Below, one piece after another: positions 17,556-24,925 of a stretch of DNA of 64,000 nucleotides. Position 1 is the first letter of the stretch; the number at the start of each line of letters is the position of its first letter. Under the pieces are notes generated by a model. The model made no database searches. It saw only the letters and a program-made list of their open reading frames with translations, and was not told the DNA's origin. Position numbers and translations under genes: made by a program. The stretch is from Sphingomonas sp. MA1305 (GTDB lineage: Bacteria > Pseudomonadota > Alphaproteobacteria > Sphingomonadales > Sphingomonadaceae), in assembly GCF_016107325.1 (NCBI RefSeq), contig NZ_RCVT01000001.1:682001-746000 (forward strand), read 5' to 3'.

Positions 17556-18026
17556 ATGGCCTACGCTGAAGGCACCACCGTGCCGGTCGAAAAGTCGATC
17601 GCCGAGATCGTCTCGCTGGTGAAGCGAGCCGGCGCCGACCGCGTCGCGCAATATGAGGAACCCGAGCGCTTCACGATCCAGTTCGCGATGGAGGGGCGCC
17701 AGGTCCGTTTCCGTGTCGGCCTGCCCGCCGCCGCCGATATGCCGACGCGAGATGGGCGAGGAGCGATGCTGTCGAACGCCCAGCGAATCGCCCGGGCCCA
17801 GCAGGCTCACCGGCAGAAGGCGAGGGCGCTGCTGCTAGTGATCAAGGCGAAGCTGGAGAGCGTGACCAGCGGCGTCGAGACGTTCGAACAGGCCTTCCTG
17901 CCGAACGTCGTGATGGCCGACGGTGCCACCGTCTATGACCGCATCGCTGCCCCGATCGCGACCGAATACGAGAGCGGCATGCCAGCTCAACTGCTTCTTG
18001 CGGGGCCGGGAGGCGCGCGTAGCTGA
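17556..18026 (+). CDS. Hypothetical phage-type protein
   Basis: A 156-residue protein starting MAYAEGTTVPVEKSIAEIVSLVKRAGADRV with GGAG a few bases upstream. It has a strand-helix N-terminus, then a long basic helix (SNAQRIARAQQAHRQKARALLLVIKAKLESV) and a short C-terminal tail. The layout matches small proteins I have seen in alphaproteobacterial prophages; no function is assigned. It is the first gene inside the left end of the island. Confidence 0.7.
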   Translation: MAYAEGTTVPVEKSIAEIVSLVKRAGADRVAQYEEPERFTIQFAMEGRQVRFRVGLPAAADMPTRDGRGAMLSNAQRIARAQQAHRQKARALLLVIKAKLESVTSGVETFEQAFLPNVVMADGATVYDRIAAPIATEYESGMPAQLLLAGPGGARS

Positions 18027-18108
18027 GGAGAAATCGCGGCGTCTCGCGGGATAGCCACCCCCGCTTAAATTCATCAACCGCCTGATAAGGGCATAAGCGC
18101 TAACGCAA

Positions 18109-18134
18109 AAACGCCGCCCTAGCGGACGGCGTTT
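18109..18134 (+). terminator. Bidirectional hairpin terminator
   Basis: AAACGCCG (18109-18116) and CGGCGTTT (18127-18134) form a perfect 8-bp stem with a 10-nt loop; the arm ends give short T and A runs on both strands. It lies between the 17556 gene and the convergent HEPN gene. Confidence 0.65.
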
Positions 18135-18262
18135 GAGTTCGCGCGAAACGCTTTATGATCGTTGATCAACCACCGGTATTCATATGCGCGTCCTCCATGA
18201 TGACGACCGTAACCAACCCCATTTGGGCCACATCGTTCCACCGCTCAAGGGGTTGGTGTAAC

Positions 18263-19549
18263 CTAAGATACGTCTTTATATAAAACAACCTGGCCTGCTG
18301 CAATGGCTATCAGATGCACCCATGGCTGAAGAGCGTTAAGGTTTCGTGAAGTAGGCATAATAACCGAAGCGCTTTTGAAATCTCTACCGTGCGAAAGAGC
18401 ATTCCTAATGTCGCGGATGGATTTGGTAAAGGTCTCGACACCCTTGGGAATGAATGTGGATTCCTTAGTCGTCGGCGCAATTATCGCCTTTAATACGTAA
18501 CCCCCATCAAATTTTACGTCTTTGCTGAAGGCTGAAATGTTTTCCTTAATTCCTGTCCAAAGTATCTTTGGATCAATTACATCCTGCATCAACTGGGAAA
18601 ATTTAGCATATTCGTCAAGCTTTGACATCTGAAAGGCTGACATCAGCTTTTCAGTGGTTGCACCAATATCATCGGCAGCATCGGGCGATGCTAAAATCCG
18701 CTTCAAGGCGAGGCGGGCTGAGCTTTCAATGTAGAAAAATGAAGTGTATTCGATAATCCGATAGTAATACTGAAAACGCCGGGCTGCATCCCCGCCGCTC
18801 GACGCTTCCCAAAAGCTTAGAAGGTTGTTGTCAAGCTTTTTACCCTTTATCGTCCCCGGAAACTTTCCGGATATATAGCGATATTTTGGCTGCGGCTTGT
18901 CAGTGGTAGATTCTTGATGCAGCGCTACTATCGGGCCTTCGTTATCATAGTAGCTAAGATAGAAGTTTAAGTTATTAATAAACTCAACAGTTTTCTCATC
19001 ATCCCAGTCTATATTGTCTATCCAAAAAGAAATTGGCTGAGATATAGAGGTGTCTTGGGCCTTATCGGAGTTTTGGCTTCTAACATATGCTCGAATGGAC
19101 TGCATATTTCTGAAGCTAGTGTTAGACATTTTCAACGACGCAAATACTTTTGCAATTTCGAGAAGGCGATCGCTCGATCTGCCGAAAGAGCAATTATGAG
19201 CACTGCCTTCATAAGAGTATTTAAACGAGCGCTGAGCAACGATTTTTTGATTATCTGGCAGCTCGTAAGCGGTCCAAATAACCTCTAATCGTCGGCTATC
19301 GCGGTGATACAGCGCTGATAATCGCGCTGGGAGGATAACCGCATTAAGCGCATCGCATAAAGCAGTGCTAAGATCGGTGATATTGAACGCTATAGATTTG
19401 TCCCCCCAAGGCTGTTCTATAGCTCGAAATATCTTCGGCTCGGTACCGAATTCTCTGATGGAAGCACTAGGGTTTGCAGTTAAAAAAGGCTCAAGGCTTT
19501 TGCGCGCCGCTGCAAGATCCGCCGAGTCCAATTTCGCCTTTTCGGCCAT
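18263..19549 (-). CDS. AT-rich lone gene with a C-terminal HEPN-like motif (defence candidate)
   Basis: A 428-residue protein of markedly lower GC than every neighbour, so recently acquired. No close family was recognised for residues 1-350, a mixed globular region with aromatic runs (RFQYYYRIIEYTSFFYIESS). Near the C-terminus IRDIRNALSHGRDF contains R382-N-A-L-S-H387, the Rx4-6H signature of HEPN domains, which in many abortive-infection, CRISPR-associated and toxin systems form RNase active sites. The start MAEKAKLDSADL follows GGGGG at suitable spacing, and that site lies in a hairpin. No partner toxin or antitoxin gene is adjacent. The RNase or anti-phage role is inference; a non-catalytic HEPN scaffold is possible. 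Confidence 0.7.
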   Translation of the reverse strand: MAEKAKLDSADLAAARKSLEPFLTANPSASIREFGTEPKIFRAIEQPWGDKSIAFNITDLSTALCDALNAVILPARLSALYHRDSRRLEVIWTAYELPDNQKIVAQRSFKYSYEGSAHNCSFGRSSDRLLEIAKVFASLKMSNTSFRNMQSIRAYVRSQNSDKAQDTSISQPISFWIDNIDWDDEKTVEFINNLNFYLSYYDNEGPIVALHQESTTDKPQPKYRYISGKFPGTIKGKKLDNNLLSFWEASSGGDAARRFQYYYRIIEYTSFFYIESSARLALKRILASPDAADDIGATTEKLMSAFQMSKLDEYAKFSQLMQDVIDPKILWTGIKENISAFSKDVKFDGGYVLKAIIAPTTKESTFIPKGVETFTKSIRDIRNALSHGRDFKSASVIMPTSRNLNALQPWVHLIAIAAGQVVLYKDVS

Positions 19550-19550
19550 A

Positions 19551-19583
19551 ACGATACCCCCAATTGATCATCGTGGGTATCGT
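19551..19583 (-). promoter_or_regulatory. Inverted repeat covering the HEPN-gene ribosome-binding site
   Basis: On the minus strand ACGATACCC (19583-19575) and GGGTATCGT (19559-19551) form a perfect 9-bp inverted repeat with a 15-nt spacer, ending one base before the ATG. The G run serving as Shine-Dalgarno lies in the 3' arm. It may be a translation-blocking hairpin or a dimeric operator. Confidence 0.5.
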
Positions 19584-19886
19584 GATGATTGGCAAAAGCC
19601 AAGATCAACAATAGTGCTTTTGCACTGCGTGAAGCACGCATCGTGGTGCCACGCTATGACAATGAGTCGATAAACATGTGCGGCGCAAAGCGCTGCCGCC
19701 TCGTCCGCCGCGGCCGGAGCCGATAACGCTAATGCGGCAATGGTAGCGCCGCCTGAAGCGGTGGCTGCGCGTGATGCGCGAGGAGATCTGACGGGCGGGT
19801 GCTAGCCGCCGCGGCAGGCAGCGCCGTTTCATCAAGATGAACAGGTCGCCAATCGTTCAGCAACATAGGCGGGCTATGATGTCCGT
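19584..19886. other. Intergenic stretch, no supported gene
   Basis: Composition returns to high GC. A minus-strand frame at 19605-19835 encodes an Arg/Ser/His-rich sequence with no family features and is rejected. It probably holds the promoter of the 19887 gene. Confidence 0.5.
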
Positions 19887-20072
19887 ATGTTGTCTGAAGC
19901 TGATCATCTGCGGGAGCAGGCTGCGCGGTATCGGGATCTGGCGAAGGGATTCGCTGGCACGGGCATCGCTGCGACCCTGATACAAATGGCCGAGGAACTC
20001 GAAGCGCGGTGTGCGGTGATCGAGTCACGCCTCCGCGTCGATTTGGCACAACCTGATGCGCCGACCATTTAG
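19887..20072 (+). CDS. Small helical hypothetical protein
   Basis: A 61-residue protein starting MLSEADHLREQAARYRDLAKGF and continuing TLIQMAEELEARCAVIESRL. Two amphipathic helices with the LREQAARYRxLA pattern are common in small alphaproteobacterial proteins of unknown function. It precedes the DUF6894 gene on the same strand, about 56 bases away. Confidence 0.65.
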   Translation: MLSEADHLREQAARYRDLAKGFAGTGIAATLIQMAEELEARCAVIESRLRVDLAQPDAPTI

Positions 20073-20128
20073 CGCGGATCGAATGTCGCATTGCAGCACT
20101 ATGACAGATCCTAGTCAGGGGACCTGCA

Positions 20129-20410
20129 ATGCCGCGTTTCTTTTTCCATACCGAAACAGATAAGCGGTTCACCGATATGGAAGGGACGGAATTTCCCACT
20201 TTTCGTGAGGCGAGGCATGATGCGATCCGCTTGTCGGGCGTCTTGCTCAAGGATGCACCGGAGAGTTTTTGGGGGTCTCGCCCCTGGTCAATTACGGTGA
20301 CAGACGCGGTCGGCCTTATCCTGTGGACGCTGGAGATTGACGGGCAGACTTCACCGGCTGGGCAAGCCTTGGAGAAGCCGCGGCCGTCCAAAAGCGGCGA
20401 GATGTCATAG
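20129..20410 (+). CDS. DUF6894 family protein
   Basis: A 93-residue protein starting MPRFFFHTETDKRFTDMEGTEF, with a middle helix FREARHDAIRLSGVLL and a strand PWSITVTDAVGLILWTLEI. The same pattern occurs in the chromosomal paralogue at 7322-7570. Function unknown. In the island it lies among small cargo genes. Confidence 0.85.
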   Translation: MPRFFFHTETDKRFTDMEGTEFPTFREARHDAIRLSGVLLKDAPESFWGSRPWSITVTDAVGLILWTLEIDGQTSPAGQALEKPRPSKSGEMS

Positions 20411-20447
20411 GGCTGGCGCGGCCGTCTCGTTTGGCTACGATGTCGGC

Positions 20448-20600
20448 ATGATCAGCTGGGCCACAACCGATCCTGCCATCCTCATCATGTGGACGGACAA
20501 GCAGCTGCTGGACGCGTACCAGCGGACGTCAGGGGAAGCGGGCGACCCAGAGGTCGAGGCGCTGCTCGCGGAGATGCAGCGGCGCGATCTCGACATCTGA
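20448..20600 (+). CDS. Small hypothetical protein upstream of SRAP
   Basis: A 50-residue protein (MISWATTDPAILIMWTDKQLL...). Its acidic C-terminus VEALLAEMQRRDLDI ends in a TGA that overlaps the next ATG (TGATG at 20598-20602), so it is coupled to the SRAP gene. An alternative start is the ATG at 20487. No family was recognised. Confidence 0.55.
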   Translation: MISWATTDPAILIMWTDKQLLDAYQRTSGEAGDPEVEALLAEMQRRDLDI

Positions 20601-21220
20601 TGTGCAATCGTGCGCGCTTCGCCGGCGAACCTGAGACGCTGTTCGAGCGCTTCGGCGCCGGATGGGCGCAGGACGTCGTCCGACCCAATAAAGACCCCCA
20701 GGAGCTTTTCCCGAAGTCGAAGGCCTTCGTGGTTCGCGAGGAGCGGGGGAAGCGGGCCGTGGACGTGATGCTCTGGGACGTCCTCGGCGGCGGGGCAAAA
20801 TGGCCGATGACCAACGTCCGCAACCTCGGGCTGAAGCAGTGGCAGGCGCTTGCTGCTGATCCGGAAAAACGATGTTTGGTGCCGGTGACCGAGTTCTGCG
20901 AGTGGACGCCCGATCTGCACCAGGTCGGCGAGGGGAAGCCGATCAAGGGCGAGATGTGGTTCGCCGTCCCCGCGCAGCCGGTTTTTGCGATCGCGGGATT
21001 TTGGCAGGTGACCGCCAAGGGGCGCAGCTTTGCGATGGTCACTTGCGATCCGAACGAACTGGTCGCGCCGATCCACCCGAAAGCCATGGTGACGATCCTG
21101 CACGAGGCTGATTGGGACCGGTGGCTGCGCGGCAGCTACGACGATGTCGTTTCGCTCCAGCAGCCGTTCCCAGCGACCGGGATGACAGTCCGAGGCCCGG
21201 TTTTCCCGACCCGGAAGTGA
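20600..21220 (+). CDS. SOS response-associated peptidase (SRAP, YedK/HMCES-like)
   Basis: A 206-residue protein starting MCNRARFAGEPETL; after Met removal Cys2 is N-terminal, the residue that forms a thiazolidine cross-link with abasic sites in single-stranded DNA. Other family residues are visible: VPVTEFCEW (catalytic Glu) and PIHPKAMVTIL (the His motif). SRAP proteins protect abasic sites at stalled forks. Carriage here, coupled to a small upstream gene and ahead of a LexA-boxed operon, suggests a phage DNA-damage module. Confidence 0.92.
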   Translation: MCNRARFAGEPETLFERFGAGWAQDVVRPNKDPQELFPKSKAFVVREERGKRAVDVMLWDVLGGGAKWPMTNVRNLGLKQWQALAADPEKRCLVPVTEFCEWTPDLHQVGEGKPIKGEMWFAVPAQPVFAIAGFWQVTAKGRSFAMVTCDPNELVAPIHPKAMVTILHEADWDRWLRGSYDDVVSLQQPFPATGMTVRGPVFPTRK

Positions 21221-21357
21221 TCCGGCTATAATAGGTCTGCCGGGACTGATGCGGGTGCACCGGGCTGATGGTGAGCAGGGGACAGCCAACAGCCTATCTG
21301 CCGTTGGCCGGAAGCGACCCCCTCTTGCCCACCCCGGCCCCCCACCGATCTGCTTGA

Positions 21358-21372
21358 GAACAAATGCGGAAC
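21358..21372 (-). promoter_or_regulatory. Candidate LexA (SOS) box
   Basis: GAAC-AAATGCG-GAAC fits GTTC-N7-GTTC on the minus strand, the direct-repeat LexA operator of Alphaproteobacteria. It lies 40 bases upstream of the ATG at 21413, a normal operator position for the four-gene run that follows. Confidence 0.6.
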
Positions 21373-21412
21373 GGAATACCATCCGGCATCGAATCGAGTC
21401 GGAGGACAGACG

Positions 21413-21649
21413 ATGCAGACTGGTCTGGATCGCTATGGAGAACCGCGCCCGGCGTTCGGCGCATGGCTGCTGCAGCAGGTGGATCGCGAGGGGCCGGTCG
21501 GCGAACTGGTCGCCGCGGCGAAAGCAGATCGGCGCTTCCCGCGTGCGGGCGGACCGGACGACGTGCGCAAGCACCTCAACGACATGCAGGCTAGCGGCGA
21601 GATGTTCGAGGCGGTCGATGACGCCGAGATTGACTGGTGCTGCTACTGA
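21413..21649 (+). CDS. YozE SAM-like domain protein
   Basis: A 78-residue protein with the YozE_SAM_like pattern: FGAWLLQQVDREGPVGELVAAAKADRRFP, then DDVRKHLNDM. The family is a small helical fold of unknown function found in Firmicutes and in alphaproteobacterial phages. GGAGGAC lies upstream of the ATG. Its stop overlaps the next start (TGATG). It is the first gene behind the LexA box. Confidence 0.8.
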   Translation: MQTGLDRYGEPRPAFGAWLLQQVDREGPVGELVAAAKADRRFPRAGGPDDVRKHLNDMQASGEMFEAVDDAEIDWCCY

Positions 21650-21873
21650 TGTCGTCCCCGCAACAGAACCTGCGGCAGCTCGCCGCCGATCGCGGTGAAA
21701 GCCTCGCCAATCTCTCTGCCGTGATCGGCCGCAATGCCGCCTATCTGCAGCAGTTCGTCGCGCGTGGGTCGCCACGGCGCCTGGATGATGACGACCGGCT
21801 GTTCCTGGCCCAGCATCTGAACGTCAGCGAGCGCCTCCTCGGCGCGCGCGACCCGTGGGAACCATGCGGCTGA
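21649..21873 (+). CDS. Repressor-type HTH protein (XRE/Cro-like, no peptidase)
   Basis: A 74-residue protein: LAADRGESLANLSAVIGRNAAYLQQFVARG followed by SPRRLDDDDRLFLAQHLN. This matches the N-terminal DNA-binding part of alphaproteobacterial S24-type repressors, but no serine peptidase domain follows, so it is either a Cro-like regulator or a truncated repressor. It is coupled to the genes on both sides by overlapping stop and start codons. Confidence 0.78.
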   Translation: MSSPQQNLRQLAADRGESLANLSAVIGRNAAYLQQFVARGSPRRLDDDDRLFLAQHLNVSERLLGARDPWEPCG

Positions 21874-22283
21874 CGCGCAAGCAGCTGGCATTTCGAGCGC
21901 TGGTTGCGCTGGAAGAGGTTGCCGATCAGGTCAGGTCCGGTGAGGTCGTGCCCCGCAGCCATCAGCTGCGTTTCCTGCTGGCGTTCCTGCATCATATCGC
22001 GACGCCAGACGAGCATAACGTCGGCGACCGCGCGCCGTTCGACGCCTTCTGGCGCGCCGCTACCCGCAATGATCCCGGCACCGGGATCGCGCACGCTCAT
22101 CAGAACGGGCGAGGCGGGGACGTCGGAACGGCGATCACCGCCATATCCAGACGAATTGGATTGCCGATCACGATCGATATGGGGGTAGCGATCGCGCACG
22201 CGCTCCGCGGTCGACCGCCGCACGCGCACCAAGATCACGACGATCAGGTGCGCCGTGTTCTCGAGATGATTGCGAGATCGTGA
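21864..22283 (+). CDS. Hypothetical phage-operon protein
   Basis: A 139-residue protein starting MRLTRKQLAFRALVALEEVADQV. The N-terminal half is helical; the C-terminal half holds GLPITIDMGVAIAHALRGRPPHAHQDHDDQV with several histidines. It overlaps the HTH gene by 10 bases. No family was recognised. An in-frame ATG three codons upstream is an alternative start. Confidence 0.65.
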   Translation: MRLTRKQLAFRALVALEEVADQVRSGEVVPRSHQLRFLLAFLHHIATPDEHNVGDRAPFDAFWRAATRNDPGTGIAHAHQNGRGGDVGTAITAISRRIGLPITIDMGVAIAHALRGRPPHAHQDHDDQVRRVLEMIARS

Positions 22284-22471
22284 TGGCGCGCTGTCGTCTA
22301 TGCACCAGCAACGATGATGAGGCGTTGATCGAGCACCTTGCCGAGAAGCTATGGGACAGCCGGATCGAGCGGATGGAAGGTCCGCTGCCGTGGGATCAAG
22401 CCGGTGCGACGTGGCAGGCTGCATTCCGCGAGTTGGCCGTTGCGGCGCGACAGGCGCTCACGGCAGAGTAG
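22283..22471 (+). CDS. Small hypothetical protein with CxxC
   Basis: A 62-residue protein starting MARCRLCTSNDDEALIEHLAEKLW; the N-terminal CRLC pair could bind metal. The start overlaps the preceding stop (GTGATG); a GTG one codon earlier is possible. It is the last gene of the LexA-boxed run. No function is assigned. Confidence 0.6.
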   Translation: MARCRLCTSNDDEALIEHLAEKLWDSRIERMEGPLPWDQAGATWQAAFRELAVAARQALTAE

Positions 22472-22597
22472 CGTCGGTTAATGTGCCGAAATTGCACGTT
22501 TCAAAATGGTTCCATGTCGAGCGTATCTTTTGCGTGAACGCGAGATTAACCCGGGCCTCAGCCTCGCTCCTCTGCGTGGCACCTCAGGGGACACAAC

Positions 22598-23176
22598 ATG
22601 AAGCATCTCTTCACCTTGGCAGCAGCAGGCGCAGCACTTGCGATCGCAGCTCCGGCGTCGGCCACAACGTCAATCAATTTCGAGACGACCCCCAGTGGTG
22701 CCTCCACGACCGCAGGTAGCGCGGTCGGTTCGACTTACAGCTCCCTCGGCATCAACTTCACCGGCGCAAGTTTCGTCCAATGCGGTGGCGGGTGCCCGGC
22801 GCCGGCTTATGGCATGTTCATCGCGGGAGCGAACTTCACAAGCCCGATCACTGCAACTTTGACTACATTGGCCGACGCGTTCAGCTTTGCGAACGTGAGC
22901 TCCTCGAGCGGTACGGCAAATGCCTATGGCGCGACTGGCAATCTCCTGCAGTCGATCAACTTTTCCGATTTCCCATCGACGTATTCGTTCGCGGTTACCG
23001 GAATCAAGTCGGTCACGTTTAGCGGCCCTCAGTACGGGGTCGACAACTTCTCGTTCAACGCAACCGCGGCCGTTCCTGAGCCCGCCACTTGGGCGCTGAT
23101 GATCCTCGGTATGAGCGCAGTTGGCTTTGCGATGCGTCGCCGCAAGAACGTCAACATGACCGTTCGTTTCGCCTGA
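22598..23176 (+). CDS. PEPxxWA-CTERM sorting-domain protein
   Basis: A 192-residue exported protein. The signal peptide is MKHLFTLAAAGAALAIAAPASA. The mature part is a Ser/Thr/Gly-rich beta structure (INFETTPSGAST, NFTSPITATL, YGVDNFSFN). The C-terminal sorting tail has VPEPATWALMILGMSAVGFAMRRRK, here read as PEPATWA, a hydrophobic helix and an Arg cluster. Such proteins are processed by exosortase and linked to exopolysaccharide or surface display. No exosortase gene is in the window. It may be cargo of the island or a host gene caught in it. Confidence 0.88.
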   Translation: MKHLFTLAAAGAALAIAAPASATTSINFETTPSGASTTAGSAVGSTYSSLGINFTGASFVQCGGGCPAPAYGMFIAGANFTSPITATLTTLADAFSFANVSSSSGTANAYGATGNLLQSINFSDFPSTYSFAVTGIKSVTFSGPQYGVDNFSFNATAAVPEPATWALMILGMSAVGFAMRRRKNVNMTVRFA

Positions 23177-23203
23177 TCTGACCCCTCTGGTCAGGCTGAG
23201 AGG

Positions 23204-23234
23204 AGCCGCCGTCCGAGCAAGGGGCGGCGGCTTT
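23204..23234 (+). terminator. Rho-independent terminator after the PEP-CTERM gene
   Basis: AGCCGCCG (23204-23211) pairs with CGGCGGCT (23225-23232), followed by a short T run. It also separates the plus-strand gene from the convergent minus-strand regulator. Confidence 0.75.
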
Positions 23235-23256
23235 CCTATGTCTGCGGCCGCGCGTG

Positions 23257-23610
23257 CTATCGCGCGGAGAATGTCCAGCGCAGGCCCTCGCCGCGGATGC
23301 GCTCTACGGGGCAAGGGTATGGCGACGCCGCGAAGATGCGCCGCGCTTGATAGAGCGCAACGTCGATAAGCCGGTTCGGCCGAAGGGCATCGGACCCTAT
23401 CCGCTCCGCCAGCACATCGAATGACAGCGTTCGGCCGCGCGCCTGCATGACGCTGCCGAGCACCTCCCGCACCTGCGGCCGGCACTGCACCGGCTCCCCG
23501 TCGATGAGGAAGGCCGGACAGGTGGGGTCATAGGTGAACGGACCGTCGGTGATCAGCTGCTCGCGCTCAAGGTTATAGCCGCAGGACGGGCAGATGCAGG
23601 AGCGCGTCAT
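23257..23610 (-). CDS. Zinc-ribbon and winged-HTH regulator
   Basis: A 117-residue protein starting MTRSCICPSCGYNLERE; the CxCxxC cluster suggests a metal-binding ribbon. The C-terminal about 65 residues (RPQVREVLGSVMQARGRTLS, NRLIDVALYQARRIF, IRGEGLRWTF) fit an OmpR-type winged helix. The start overlaps the stop of the Calx-beta gene (ATGA), so the two are one operon. Similar small regulators occur in alphaproteobacterial phages; the target is unknown. Confidence 0.72.
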   Translation of the reverse strand: MTRSCICPSCGYNLEREQLITDGPFTYDPTCPAFLIDGEPVQCRPQVREVLGSVMQARGRTLSFDVLAERIGSDALRPNRLIDVALYQARRIFAASPYPCPVERIRGEGLRWTFSAR

Positions 23611-24500
23611 GGCCCGAACGCGATCGCAGTCAGGCGAATATAGGACGAGCTGCCGGCGAAGCCGACGGACGGCTGCGCGGTCGCGGGGAGGGTGGCGACG
23701 GTGTAGACGGTCGGGCCGCCGTCGAAGTTGGTGAAGTTGCCGCTCGCGATGGTGGTGCCGCCGTCGTTGTTCGTCAGCGTGGCAGGGCCGCTGTTTGCAT
23801 TGCCGATGTCGTTGATCGCGAACCGCAGCGCGAGGCCGTTGGCCGGCAGCGTCAGCGTGTTCGTCATGGTCACGCTGGTGTCGTTGCCGGGTCCGAACGT
23901 CTGCTCGAAATACTGCGTCGGCGTGCCGTTCGCGCCCTTGATGAAGATTGGAATGAAGCCCTGGATGATCAGCGCCGTCGGCGAGGTCGTGCGCGTGAAG
24001 ACGATGCTGTAATCGGAGGCGTCGGCCGGGATGTCGCCCAGCCACACGCTCGAGGCGGTGTTGCTGCCCTGCTTGGTGAGGGGAATGTCGGCTTGGCCGC
24101 TGCGCTTGACGACGATGGTGTTGGGCGCGCGGTCGTAATCGGACTTCACGAACAGCGCGAGGCGTCCGGCCTGCAGCGCCTGGTTGGCGACGGTCTGAGT
24201 CGCGCCGCCCGAGTTCTGGAAATAACCGGGCGTACCAGCCGCATAGGTGACCGACCCGCCACCGCCGACGTCGTCGTTGACGATCGTGCCGGTCGCGGTT
24301 GCCGAGGTGATGTTGCCGGCGGTCTGCGCATTGCTGAGCGTCACGGTGAAGGTCTCGTCCGGCTCCTGGCCGGTGTCGCCCTGGATCGGCACGTTGATCG
24401 TCTTGCTGCTCTCGTTCGCCGCGAAGGCGAGGGTGCCCGACGGGAAGACACCGCCGACGAAGTCGCTGGCGTTCGCCGGGTGCGTGCCGCTGCCGGTCAC
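23607..24500 (-). CDS. Phage-type protein with an N-terminally truncated Calx-beta domain
   Basis: From the first usable GTG (24500) the protein is 297 residues. It begins in the middle of a Calx-beta domain (SDFVGGVFPSGTLAFAANE, then EPDETFTVTLSNAQTAGN and GTIVNDD). About 200 residues of beta-rich unknown sequence follow, ending SSYIRLTAIAFGP. The frame is open upstream to a TAG at 24564-24566 and the extra 21 codons read as more Calx-beta (TAAVTRTGALTRTG). The missing first strand matches the end of the Calx-like segment in the plus-strand gene at about 27290-27343. It is probably one half of a gene broken by an inversion. Confidence 0.7.
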   Translation of the reverse strand: MTGSGTHPANASDFVGGVFPSGTLAFAANESSKTINVPIQGDTGQEPDETFTVTLSNAQTAGNITSATATGTIVNDDVGGGGSVTYAAGTPGYFQNSGGATQTVANQALQAGRLALFVKSDYDRAPNTIVVKRSGQADIPLTKQGSNTASSVWLGDIPADASDYSIVFTRTTSPTALIIQGFIPIFIKGANGTPTQYFEQTFGPGNDTSVTMTNTLTLPANGLALRFAINDIGNANSGPATLTNNDGGTTIASGNFTNFDGGPTVYTVATLPATAQPSVGFAGSSSYIRLTAIAFGP

Positions 24501-24628
24501 CGCCCAATCGACGGTGCCCGTACGCGTCAGGGCGCCGGTGCGGGTGACCGCGGCGGTGGGCGACTATTCCGCCCGCGCCGCGGCGCTGCGCCCCATCGTC
24601 CTCACCAACACCAGAGAGGTCATGTCCT
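24501..24628 (+). other. Junction region with a possible 3' remnant of a phage gene
   Basis: On the plus strand the bases just after the Calx-beta breakpoint read GDYSARAAALRPIVLTNTRE in one frame, which looks like real coding sequence but lacks its start. It is probably the tail of the gene that preceded the lipoprotein before rearrangement. Confidence 0.35.
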
Positions 24629-24895
24629 ATGCGGCGACACCTGCCGGCGCTGCTCTGTGCCGCGCTGCTGAGCGCGTGCGGCTCGTCGACGGGCTCGACG
24701 CGGCCCTCTTTCCTCCCGCCTCCGCCGGCCCCGCCAGCGGCAGCGCTGCAGCCGTGCCTGCCGACGCCACAGGCGCGCCAGCCGGACGGTAGCGCCACCG
24801 CGGCCGATGACGACGCGACGATCCGTCAGGGCCGCCTCGATCTCCGCGCCTGCGACGACAAGCGCCGCCTCCTGCTCGACGCGTGGCCGCGCTGA
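24629..24895 (+). CDS. Small lipoprotein, spanin (Rz1)-like
   Basis: An 88-residue protein with a lipoprotein signal: MRRHLPALLCAALLSAC (lipobox LSAC, Cys17). A proline-rich stretch follows (PSFLPPPPAPPAAA), as in outer-membrane spanin subunits, then a charged helix with DATIRQGRLDLRACDDKRRLL. AGAGAGG lies upstream of the ATG. The position before phage structural genes supports a lysis role, but no holin or endolysin is seen next to it. Confidence 0.65.
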   Translation: MRRHLPALLCAALLSACGSSTGSTRPSFLPPPPAPPAAALQPCLPTPQARQPDGSATAADDDATIRQGRLDLRACDDKRRLLLDAWPR

Positions 24896-24925
24896 CCCCC
24901 CGTTCAACACCGAAGGACCACCACC

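Noticed and set aside
19605..19835. A 76-residue minus-strand frame upstream of the HEPN gene
   Set aside because: Arg/Ser/His/Cys-rich, no start signal, composition of a non-coding strand.
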